Source of the DNA: a bacterium
Lineage (GTDB): Bacteria > Acidobacteriota > Polarisedimenticolia > Polarisedimenticolales > Polarisedimenticolaceae
Length of the DNA: 64,000 nucleotides
Assembly (NCBI GenBank): GCA_024226515.1
Contig: JAAELQ010000295.1
Span: 1-64,000 of the forward strand
Direction: 5' to 3'
Within the stretch, counting starts at the first letter, position 1, and each line of letters opens with the position of its first letter. The translations under genes and the position numbers were made by a program. The notes under the pieces are model-generated. The model did not search any database and was not told where the DNA came from. It saw only the letters and a list, made by a program, of their open reading frames with translations. This document shows positions 28,501 to 30,742 of this stretch, piece after piece.

Positions 28501-30741
28501 AACTTGACTCCGTCGGCGCTGCCCGACGACCCGCTCTACGTCCCGGGCGGTGCCGACGACGTGATCTTCGGCGGGCTGGGTCACGATTTCTTGCACGGCG
28601 GAGCGGGCGACGACGCGATCTCGGGCGCGGAGGCTCTGTCGTTGGCCAGCCCCGTCGATTTTCAGTTGTTCTACGACGACCCGCTCAACGTCGGCTTCTC
28701 GCTGCAGTTCGGGATCTTTCATCCGGGCCAGTTCGAGGCCTACGACGAATTCAATCCACTGCGGAAACTTTTCCCGCAGACGGATCCGTTCTTCCTCAAC
28801 TTCGATCCCTCCGAGGGCCCCGACGTCGATCCCGGCGCCGCGGTCGTGCACAGCGACGGGGACGACGTGATCTTCGGTGATCTGGGGAACGACTGGATCG
28901 TCGGCGGCACCGGACGCGATCACCTCTACGGCGGCTGGGGCAACGACCTGCTCAACGCCGACGACGATCACGACTCGAACGCGACCAACGACATTCCCGA
29001 CGACCATCCGAGCTACGAGGACATCGCGTTCGGCGGAGCCGGCCGCGACGTGCTGATCGGCAATACGCAAGGCGATCGGCTGATCGACTGGGGCGGTCTG
29101 CAGGACACACACGTGTTGCCCTTCGCCCCGGGCGACGGATTCACGACGACCAGTTCGCTGCAACCGGGTCTGCCCGAGTATCTTTACGAACTGTCCGAGG
29201 CTGACGGGGCCGACGCGACGCTGGGCGGCGATCCGGCACGCAACGGCGAGCCCGACGGCGAGCTGGGATTGCTGATCGGGACCGACCCTGACTGGGCGGA
29301 GCAGACCGGCTCCCCGGGCGATCCCTGGTTCGAGACGATCCCTGCGGGGACACTTCACGGCGGGCCGCACGAAGTCCTGCGCCGGGCCCGATTCTCCAAC
29401 GGCCGCGAGGACGGATTCGCCGTCGAGAGCGGCAGCCAGCGAGCGCACCAGGGCCGTCTGGAGCTGACCCCGGAGTCGGGAGGCGATGCGGTCAGCCTGT
29501 TCTACGTCGACGATCCGCTTCCCGGCTACTTCGAGATCCTGGCCAAGCTCGAGACGAGTGAGCAGAACGCATACCTGATCTTCGACTACCGCGGCCCGGA
29601 GGACTTCAAGTTCGCCGGGATCGACCTGACGGCCGGGGCAAGCGGCCAGCTCCAGATCGGTCGCCGCCTGGCGGGCGGCTGGCTGGTCGATGCGACATCG
29701 GACGTGACGCTGACCCCGGGTGCGGACTATTCGGTGACCCTGGCGCTGAACAGCGCTCCCGCCGCTCCGTTTCAGGGCGAGAGAACGGCAACGCTGTCCG
29801 TGGACGGCGTGGGGAGCCTGAACCACGACTTCTCGCCGACCGACGGCGGTGCGTTCACGGACGGGATGCTCGGTGTCGGTACAAACGGTTCCCGCGCGCG
29901 CGTCGACAACGTGACGGTAAGGGTCGTCGAGCCGCCGGTCACACGCGCCGACACGTACGACTTCGTTTCGCCTGCGGATCCGTTCCTCGGCACCGGAGGC
30001 GGTTTCTCGGTCGTCGCCGGCCGCTACACCTCCGCGGGCGGCCTCGCGTTCAGGTTGGTCGATCCACCCGAACCGAGTGGCCTGCCGAGTGGACTCTCAC
30101 CGTCCTCGCTCCTGCGCATCGAGGCCACGTTGAACACCGACACCGCGGGCGGAATACTCTTCGACTTCGCCAGCGTCTATTCACTCAAGTCCGTGTTCAT
30201 TGATGCGCAGACCGACCGGGTCGTCGTTGCGCACTGGGCCCCGAACCGGACCGACTTCGTCGAGGACCTCGCCGTCGGGCGAACGATCGACGCGAGCACG
30301 GACTACGACCTGCTCGTCGAGCTTCGAGGATCCGCGCTGACGGTTTCGCTGGACGGAGTGACGCTGCTCCATCACGTCTATCACGGGTCGCTGGTCGACG
30401 GAGGCTTCGGCGTGATCAGCCTGGACGGGGTGACCTCGTTCGACGATGTGACGGTGACGGTCCGCGATCCATCGGCCATCGGCGGCGGCGGCACGGTCGG
30501 CATCGCGCCCGCCGGGCCGCAGAGCACCACGCCGCCGCTGCCGGGTTGGTTGATCGATCTGGATCGCGTCGGCAACGGGACGGCACACGAAGCCCGGCCG
30601 AACCCAGTTGACGAGGACGAGAAGGAGCGACCGGCGCGCGACGCCGAGGCGCTTGCAACCCGTCCGAAGACTCCGCCGCGCGAGCAACGGGACCGAGACT
30701 GGCTGATCGATGACGACCTCTTCGGGTCCCGCAAGGAGTGA
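4543..30741 (+). CDS. Giant LEPR-XLL / RTX calcium-binding repeat protein (8,732 aa)
   Basis: A single uninterrupted frame of 8,732 codons, close to 0.9 MDa. Residues 1-37 are strongly basic, without a Sec signal. Residues 38-53 carry the LEPR-XLL motif (LEPLEPRILLSAD), known from the N-termini of giant surface or exported proteins. A small RTX cluster lies at about 440-485. A long beta-rich region (about 650-3,780) holds several internal repeat types. RTX nonapeptides (GGxGxDxLx) recur at about 3,786-4,160 and 4,910-8,140, the latter built from about sixteen 150-residue composite units. Two tandem concanavalin/LamG-like domains follow (about 8,280-8,640). The charged tail contains WLIDLD at 8669 and WLIDDD at 8720. 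RTX repeats fold on calcium outside the cell, so export is expected, commonly by type I secretion, but no transporter is nearby. Likely an adhesin or matrix protein; this is inference. Confidence 0.9.
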   Translation: MTYRSTGSAKRRGRGKRPGAARRGKNHDRKRDAGRRGFLLEPLEPRILLSADPFFGAFADDAATLQVREVDSVETLQLVDTNEPWRILASKALSGIDDGVRIRGNGFDFDLTLDSSVDAERIAGGVIFDAGHGRSSVVGSDLDNAWSITHRGAGMVQGVRFIGVESLIAGSGDDTFVLFDRGAMSHVEGGLGNDTLVGPSADTIWNVRSTDAGQVAGVAFGGIENLTGSADNKDTFVLAAYAGVGGLIDGGADGFDSLIIEGGTYARVAHAASGPDSGTIDLDGMIVAYAGLEPVVDGTDADRLIITATDANDQLVLRNDEENAGMSIIESLNETMESISFNNPGVSLEIDMGAGSDRLRLDLLDEFTATLKLDGGEGEANDRIQVTRDADFTLSNTTLTIDGVDSWTAELTSIEKASLTVEGGGHTIDASAFDGDVTLTGAGGDDTLIGGAGDDTLVSYAGDDTLIGGAGDDKLKGGIGDDTYEFASEWGKDRVFDAVGVDNVLDFGRYNRLLTITDGLISGRDESLERVSYEGVRVGTIDPGSNGRIDLTAGAQTALDTGLEALVDWAAALARVDEFGMPLSLLSGTLGTPDVTVGAALDLAESLDRLRLEVEQFFDDDGSPRMERLRARLQAMDRHTPRQGFAMLSEVLEENTNVDNEDTFTFEIGINGDDLVTIDVTGVDTLQKLQDALNQEFRDQGWVDEDDKLLFEAYHFNELAWRFGLRVPESAVGTIGRVDITAQDAAVSKLGFRPTHVIDTSTLEGLGQLRATVADVTTEVRYGADSIPEMRFLFHYDAERRSDFNLRLGETLGLVFPDSTLSMKTSLDVDLALGLDLRSSPTFLVDIENLEVQAKIDSTDLGTIDLDIGFLRADATTSTNFELEEILEVVFNVSGTASAIGLTAVELQAAPDVMVDSNGDSLNLRLDVTVDPVNPGEIVGFDTDPETGDLVDLFIEVMGEDPFDGDQDSWLSANLQELLVFDNLSPAGIVNLVGGLGEWLENLRLSETFADLTIPLARASLSDVVDFRAMLRRGLLFDDGGDGIDGFENPNEPGTNDVARLLAVDPDDPKSGNLLPVFSTAQELADELAGLDEAGFLVGDLVYSPATRQLTVLIDFMPLAVRSEDVAIDFGFQAGPFSGLGSPSTVSLSSSSGLTMTLGFDLADPTESLDLGTALVDLLGDGVVRPSWLEDEIAVTGGAIPARFGRLSADAEFQVTIDQNTSAVTVSAEDTQSNSTIAELVAQINAALSAAGVGDLEAGVDSGGRLILFSELVKQIPQFSVTADPTNPAVTELGFAADRTSEDVEILTGAASRSGSSSESFDFLYDERTLFSSDGIVKIGDTILNVTDGSTATVMAFIDGVIATSPLTDGEDGVWEGGDEYSVLRPVGLAAETLLRPTYGRLATNAGFDLRLRLDGEGVLGDPVSYFVDSEETRLNTNQLDLIADVNRVLRSISTDVLAPSDQSATYKLLTGPASFSLTLSRPADAGVPLLDGRLINVTVSDTDTMDNDSGPGGLLDLSQAEGQFQALSNLASDVRDAVAKALASAVPELIPIVESGTADSHVNANGTTLIDTGTSGGKFFLADDVVRVGDRIVNHDSGSVATVLLVDDGILTTTPLASGSWSGTAYTIHSRSKVAQGTSDGTGDSDTLVDPAQDFDDLGVEVGDTVLNLTSGESVTVIAVADDMLTTTALSSGSWTDAEYSVHADTLPTAIDVVARRDGTLMLTATDDAITRMTLTALATDPAVTDLGFPAGGRTVGQIVAASQGGKLVFTAVDPDVKDFRLIADVNAQGELGLATSADADTDDFLVFTRAMGGPYRVSLDAGTTLDDALMAIQDATGGLVTAELNLDRTAIRLEDTTSGAGTFRIEGINGSQAAFLLGIQLQAPVATNVNGVEVGPGAIIGGAMLRGLAPADRLFVDGLVLDTDIDLSTPPPKRFELVGANGNVVTADATSPFADEDVGRVLEIKSGAGYDKGFYRITMVHTVTNTATLDRDVAGVLVDIPGVAILSAIQDARGRYGFMDLDLAGRADDVQAHVSIGLQNGTSTLRELIEGLDPATPSVVSPPTASGSLTLGVFQDLSFAGFAPTRSMRFDVTGFGPPQAPVILDGDLGEFADFGFTEVLAGLSALSEFTNRLEDSGFLGQPIPLIDMSIDQLSGFASRLADGVEKLRREPAESFGELSRTLEGAFGLPADSDLVRLTLEQDGSLKIDLDLDIAINRSLGFKLELGNDLFGEILSDSTPLSLSGPAGLVTQGDLSLELAIGLDPTAVARLQGAPKLTFVDNGDLATPAADTITRSAALYDGDPGSWIDDGFDSGQFITVSGSSSNDGTYRIQTVTDTVLTLSRVEDIAGKVLAEDTLRDEGPTLGVSVSGLPVLLYESTSIVGGLSASAEALSFRADLGPFDLFVQRGHADVTPDLDVDGLEKLFRIRGDFDVNDSTDSGKVSLSTVLDNLEGHVISELSGKISTQLPVFFPNDSTFTGEIHFDTDLTLVGGDLELVDETLLAFGPAAEGATETVESVYDSSALELIPGGATGIGQLFPIDIDDFSLLDKMLLAVDGLDAFLFALQEILDGEVFGLPLPLIGDKLSEGADAIETFRKAWLDPFREAMAEAVSPDGNFVSRVLFDLLGSKPHALNADFDAALAAAGLGDRIVATTDGTSITLSAFDPELTSLELTSPDAEAALLGVASVGPVLPVATHTSHLDFEGPVEGTSFVGRIIRDSGRWADDGFLVGQVIRILGGLDSTNDQMDNPDNEGKGPYRIAFLTDSVMTLEKVRDEGDGLVTHTNQTVDATVSVLELTAVAGVPDDVRAEADAIFRVTPGGEGAVEVLVTQGDTADNPDGPALNFLRKADGSGPATSPADVVLTSDTAPSENKISTDAYVQWNLTVGQTFDVDADIGFDLGLPALSLEADGGLGLTLGWELELGFGLSVDDGFYLDISDAAELEITADVTMTPGTTLTGKLGFLQFDAEPDPSTGLGVTFGVDILNRKDEFLSLSAGMPFSVTPADVETALMLDLVHDQEHVATTTSLTFDDYVFESAEELSAPFELVITDWDGTETTYSLDDLTFDADVSGIEQQIALKLNAVAPGTATETFSGPADLEARVVITTVDRLYTLIIDGKNGPAPTEVLKTHLVIGAIDPSIRQLTVTPLSPYPEDQNLGLHAEQTAASDGGPHRLSGTEVATLAPTSDAQFVVRVLENGETREVTVTVPRVINPPQAPEDPPMNRGSNDNLIFQDLVDDIEYWMRHPDDDAAPVLIRATGGDERLSLSELGGLGLRPLIAASARADLALSLGLNDDLVPDFMTITTDFVFDWGIGTRSGPNVDPMGEVFVPLSDVKDAVTHGLRLVEFQNVSLDLGTLISGTVGPFLEQVQQVTKPLQPVIDFLTAPLPVLDQLGQSLTLLDLAAVSGKVNPKFIKAVKQVAAIIEVVNAIPQGETVVITYPEPFTIFPGSGEQPDLMDPNAKLTSVNTGQPFDLNRELSAGQEPSKTVDATKKLIKSEGFKFPILTDPTQMFNLLVGQPATLVLFDLPELEVEFTYSQFFPIFGPLGASITGTIQANIDFHSVGFDTLGLQQMAATDFSRPELFFNGFFINDLDDQGQDAPELSLLGGLSAGAELNLGIARAGVEGGVFAEIEFDLYDPDGDGKIRYMEIANSVLTEYEFGNRLKSPLAMFDVSGEIFAKLYAFLRIDFFFFSFSRNFNILPPITLYEFDVDFTRAPLLAVDTGGVLQLNMGEFAEQRVNGDIEDEAEFFKVTGDAQTLTVRRRSLDDERDLAPAQTFIGDFSEIVVKGGKGDDTIDLLGVSGVTVDIDGGAGNDTIKVGQNTLGGTIRGGFGDDTILGGDNATGVELIVGGAGNDTIMAGGGRDIIFGDEGEYGESTSGANVDMFRADVVASDGHDEIHGEGGDDTIFGGGGNDTIFGGLGADLVIGDGGVLRADRTSGALIDVSGIDRAPPRARNVAGNDIVRGGFGDDTVYGGLGDDRLFGEIGSDRLFGGSGVDILAGGEGQDILLGGAGDDFLLGGHSFDSIAGGEGHDVIHGDAMESELGVTSLKTIDLASEGADLVLALDSRGPNVTNDQSDTLFGGRGTDVMYGGGGDDLLEGGIDAATAISLFGRDVTMDGDNGPDSLFGGAGEDQLFSESGSDFLDGGEGDDVYTVTLTGGRKGKLVDIDDTGLTGADSLTVIGSVMGRDYLLRNDDSAAPVAFITSINGSSRSERINYRANVDQLTITAGDEDDRFALDDTLVQTTIEGGGGDDTFRIGQLFNTPRTEAAGLAAADTTPTFETSRGYLTRGTSNDTILDGGAGADTFIAFNNQEPLTLRGDAGDDRFVVRDLGATGREATDVVDILGGAGDDTTWFSLSAPVAIDGDADPGSTAEDGFDTAIAFGTEGVDTFDITGAGISASMLDDTPSAVTLAPSGLTGDYTASFDSIDSIGADGLEDDDIFNVSATASNVPVRLGGGLGSDTFRVEPAGPLADIASPLFIEGFGEEGAALGLRDPLLVPGAVNATGVLDDATSTALVVAESDFPVAPATDGLKDFLVTISDGSAAGQVRRVIASTAPIGGLITLTVAPWSRPVAPAAGDAYVLSPFFTTSPVPASLLADEARQVDVLTVWDDANSADESGTLDSVARLGADGAPRIVSRIRGLSLSPDVNVAGKVVEGGIGYADLEYLGLALGTGIDQLTVSDTHKREGFRTVTHIDTGGGNDIVTLDLRAVDATVTNEISPGSLSLVAGTEATYEDSAPDALPAVDDLGSEPHVGWLVGATIRIVAGGGMGEERSILDNTSDRLVLDAPFVGLDGTSVYSIQPLAPRDGLFAVNTGDGDDVVLVGSTDLPLVLFGGDGDDTLPGTVGDDIVFGGRGSVEYRDELGAVVTLLGVSIDEVGVPQTDGVFRGPSLLLSRGFGTDGDDQINGQVSGSAGHDILIGGGGEDAILGGAGDDVMLGDNGRVELTPLDPVLDGNGELLFVLGDVSRVEILDVLNATGGADSLFGGDGADIILGGPNAGGSDVLKGNAGDDILLGDKGALTFTPGAGGLNLLQSVVATALEESPAPTVLGGDDTISGNAGRDIVIGGPGDDTLHGQGATATHETDTNILIGDTGSVSFSGTAGKLVMFGDYRGRAPRAVDSITASTEFWTPPHLFQSEALGGGDSMTGAAGDDIILGGANNGGLDSLYGKAGDDILLGDNGTVAFGIDADLFTLDSIRSNPVPQQVIGGMDLLEGGTGQDVLLGGTDSDTLHAQDPGAIDGTDDEILLGDNGTIHFSGYVGRLRFLGNAVQRIEADDGVEEWGGPDTLIGAAGDDVLLGGASGTGSDSLQGNAGDDILLGDHGVVDFAFAPDTDLSTLDRIESTSLAGAGADTLTGGAGSDLLAGGAGGDELYGEDGSGLGGADVDILLGDNGTILFSGYVGRLHLLGAAVQRIATTDDQDDAGGADTLKGAAGDDILLGGVNGSGNGQDSLEGNAGDDILLGDNGIVDFAFATDTDLTTLDLIRSSGLDLAGTTVLGGADTLAGGAGSDVLLGGAGGDLIYGEDGSGLGGSDTDILLGDNGEIVLSGTAGRIVVFDTAVARIETGDERNDAGGADTLRGAAGDDILFGGVNDTGNDSLEGNAGDDVLLGDNGWLDFAADSDLGTLDEILSSRPVMPADPVLGGADTLAGGAGQDVVLGGAGDDTVDGDDASGSSAAADLDDILLGDNGIIQLENGAGQWAVFGGAVARIFTTDEEQESGGLDTLRGHAGDDILFGGVHGTGGGSETLAGGDGDDILIGDDGEVTFDSADLSVLESISTSPRSAELDLLGGVDELSGGAGRDVLLGGVGGDVLYGDDATGSSGASDLGDVLLGDNGLLSLSGTIGNLLVRGSGVSFIDAFDGADSDGGTDTILDGAAGDDIIFGGVGAGTESLVGGTGNDILLGDNGRVEFGLDFDLSTLDLIRSDRSGPDAVDVIAGGAGADVAFGGGGGDTLYGDDATGSSGAGDLGDILVGDHGEVRLSGTVGNLLVRGSAVRWIATTDTAEGTGGSETLIQGSAGDDILFGGVGVGSETLRGDEGDDILLGDSGRIDFDLDGDLTTLDRIGSSPDGLGGADTITGSLGEDVVLGGAGGDTIYGDETSPVAGDADILLGDNGEILLSGTLGNLLVRGSAVRSIATTDSGESTGGTETLIQGGAGDDILFGGVGGGTETLAGGAGADILLGDNGLLEFDADGDLTTLDRIESLLDGLGAIDVISGGAGRDVALGGAGGDTLHGDDAAGSSGAADLDDVLIGDHGEIVLSGTLGAELVRGSAVQSIRTTDLSEASGGADTLRGHAGDDIILGGVNGTLPDGRDELQGDAGHDILIGDDGLLDYALGSDTDLTTLDLVQSATSALGGTDRIFGNAGNDIVIGGTAGDILYGGNSHSGAPVAGADRDILIGDHGEVSNVLDRAARHVGTVRATDATSSTGGGDVIEGDEGDDLILGGVNGTLGDEPVDPTVSSVGVLDVLFGGDGDDIVLGDNGSLEFSADGSTLDLIRSTAFDSTPAPVVLGFDAIRGNAGDDILIGGQARDLMFGGLDDDVLIGDEGELRQVDDTLPTRRIGSILALDAAGGTGGDDFMRGDDGDDILLGGIDGDDLFGNAGDDVLVGDNGLLNFDEDGDLATLDRIRATQDTVGGDDKLAGGAGGDVLLGGAGGDSVFGDDAGGSSGAADLGDILIGDNGEIVLSGTLGSLLVRGSAVRSIATTDSAESSGGTETLIKGSAGDDILFGGVGVGTETLEGDAGDDILFGDNGLLDFGVDGDLMTLDRIESSLDGLGAADIVSGGAGGDLVLGGTGGDTIHGDDALRSSGAADLTDILIGDNGAIALSGTLGRLLVRGSAVQNLRATDTSAIGGGDDTISGHSAGDILLGGAGSDTLHGDDASGSSSAIDDADILIGDNGRLDFGIDADLLTLDEIASFADSVGDTDILSGNAGGDLILGGTGADLIYGDDSAESAGVEEAGDLLLGDNGTIEMRSSLGGRFLFGSDGVHRARTTDVSAATGGADTLFGQDGDDIILAGVGADGAEGNAGVDVLLGDNGVVDLDAGDGDLTTLDRIETSALQPGDDDTLSGNAGADMLLGGAGADALYGDAAIAAAGDGDDILLGDNGEILLTAGVVTQTRTRAMIRGGADTITGNAGADTILGGAGGDWLYGDAAQTSTDDGDDILLGDHGEVLLVGGIQITSPGFGGDDRIWGNAGSDTVRAGAGNDVVFGDNGSITLDAGAIAEILSTDTLNDAGGADDIHGNRGHDVLIGGVNGLTLTDADVIDGNEGDDILLGDNARLDFEDGDTDPSTLDRVETLLDGLGGDDSISGGEGRDVALGGMGDDALFGGAGEDILLGDNGEILLAGLTGQFVLLGSAIDTVRTTDTTAPTGGADTIDGDAGDDLVAGGVASDTLHGNQGDDALLGDNARFEWSYAGDVAYAGIETGFVFDASRSTLDLITTDLPAAHPGGRDEIHGDDGDDLIFGGTDADALSGETGDDLIFGDHGRIYPTESALAAFHSRNFFSIDRGDTDGGAGDRIHGADGDDVLLGQQGDDRLFGGNDDDDLIGGHNVAGGIDELSTPTIDASFAMNPAVGDILDGEAGADVLAGDNATIWREADPASLRFRALTGDLMYTAVDPGDGITAGEDAAPDVTGVSYRDPDSPSGALGRSITLLDHDESPTPLTFGADFLAGGAGGDLLFGQLGSDVLQGDGSIGADSGSGTAITIDDAGSPDTGETLFFNIIEAVSDGDDYIEGNGGADLIYGGLGQDDLVGGSSELFGLIAPAQRPDGADTLFGGAATDVLRNDAGDTSADGHARDADVLAGDNANIYRLVDGDGVGNGAYLTFAHDTYATSLRLVPRAVELLDYTLGGFDFDAAAAAGDRGGPDVLHGESGDDVLYGMVGPDVLYGEGQDDDLIGGQDHDWISGGTGDDGAIGDDGRILTSRNDDVPEPLFGIAALDPGELDRTIRTFGDIQTATIHPAGRLNKSVVLAPFNLTPSALPDDPLYVPGGADDVIFGGLGHDFLHGGAGDDAISGAEALSLASPVDFQLFYDDPLNVGFSLQFGIFHPGQFEAYDEFNPLRKLFPQTDPFFLNFDPSEGPDVDPGAAVVHSDGDDVIFGDLGNDWIVGGTGRDHLYGGWGNDLLNADDDHDSNATNDIPDDHPSYEDIAFGGAGRDVLIGNTQGDRLIDWGGLQDTHVLPFAPGDGFTTTSSLQPGLPEYLYELSEADGADATLGGDPARNGEPDGELGLLIGTDPDWAEQTGSPGDPWFETIPAGTLHGGPHEVLRRARFSNGREDGFAVESGSQRAHQGRLELTPESGGDAVSLFYVDDPLPGYFEILAKLETSEQNAYLIFDYRGPEDFKFAGIDLTAGASGQLQIGRRLAGGWLVDATSDVTLTPGADYSVTLALNSAPAAPFQGERTATLSVDGVGSLNHDFSPTDGGAFTDGMLGVGTNGSRARVDNVTVRVVEPPVTRADTYDFVSPADPFLGTGGGFSVVAGRYTSAGGLAFRLVDPPEPSGLPSGLSPSSLLRIEATLNTDTAGGILFDFASVYSLKSVFIDAQTDRVVVAHWAPNRTDFVEDLAVGRTIDASTDYDLLVELRGSALTVSLDGVTLLHHVYHGSLVDGGFGVISLDGVTSFDDVTVTVRDPSAIGGGGTVGIAPAGPQSTTPPLPGWLIDLDRVGNGTAHEARPNPVDEDEKERPARDAEALATRPKTPPREQRDRDWLIDDDLFGSRKE
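4654..4701 (+). other. LEPR-XLL motif coding segment
   Basis: Encodes residues 38-53 (FLLEPLEPRILLSADP). The LEPR then x-LL pattern is the named LEPR-XLL domain found near the start of very large bacterial repeat proteins. Here it follows 37 residues containing about 17 Arg or Lys, and there is no hydrophobic signal core before it. It may be the export or sorting determinant, but that role is inferred from position only. Confidence 0.85.
5860..5997 (+). repeat. First short RTX nonapeptide cluster in the giant gene
   Basis: Four to five consecutive units of the form GGAGDDTLI / GGAGDDKLK / GGIGDDTYEF, the canonical calcium-binding RTX turn. The cluster is isolated from the main RTX arrays by almost 10 kb of non-RTX coding sequence. 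Confidence 0.85.
15905..17025 (+). repeat. Second RTX array in the giant gene
   Basis: About 370 residues of RTX motifs (for example GGKGDDTIDLLG, GGAGNDTIKVG, GGGGNDTIFGGLGADLV). They are interrupted by short linkers such as EYGESTSGANVD and end at DGGEGDDVYTVTL. The array directly follows a Phe-rich strand region near 15,610 and precedes a non-RTX stretch with paired GGGGDDTF-type turns. Confidence 0.85.
19255..28965 (+). repeat. Main RTX array with 150-residue composite repeats
   Basis: About 9.7 kb of near-continuous RTX coding repeats. From about 20,100 to 26,900 the array is ordered into about sixteen composite units averaging about 450 bases, each marked once by a TLDxI or close variant (for example DLTTLDRIES, DLSTLDLIRS). 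A full unit alternates RTX turns (GNAGDDILLGDNG, GGAGGDTLYGDDA) with two conserved non-RTX linkers: IxLSGTLGxLLVRGSAV and TTDxxExxGGADTL. Later units (27,000-28,965) are more divergent. Similarity between units is visible at the DNA level, so the array grew by duplication. Confidence 0.85.
29380..30470 (+). other. Two tandem LamG/concanavalin-like domains at the giant protein C-terminus
   Basis: Two beta-sandwich-like segments of about 180 residues each. The first runs from ARFSNGREDGFAVESG through YLIFDYRGPEDFKFAGIDL to VDNVTVRV. The second runs from YDFVSPADPFLG through GGILFDFASVYSLKSVFIDA to FDDVTVTV. Both show the order expected of LamG or DUF1080-like folds: a filmed-out fluorescent-style core is absent, while a FDYR/FDFAS strand, a solvent-facing basic strand and a closing VTV strand are present. 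Glycan binding is a common role of this fold but is not demonstrated here. Confidence 0.55.
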
Positions 30742-30742
30742 G

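Noticed and set aside
19255..28965. Possible CRISPR array or non-coding tandem repeat
   Set aside because: The repeats are in frame, encode RTX turns, have coding-type substitutions and lack uniform short repeats with unique spacers.
23512..29826. A 2,104-codon open frame on the minus strand, and others of 1,083 and 846 codons opposite the giant gene
   Set aside because: They lie antisense to the RTX arrays, where strong G+C codon bias and the repeated GGxGxD pattern keep the complement open. The translations are Arg-, Val- and Ala-rich without domains, and none has a ribosome site or signal peptide.
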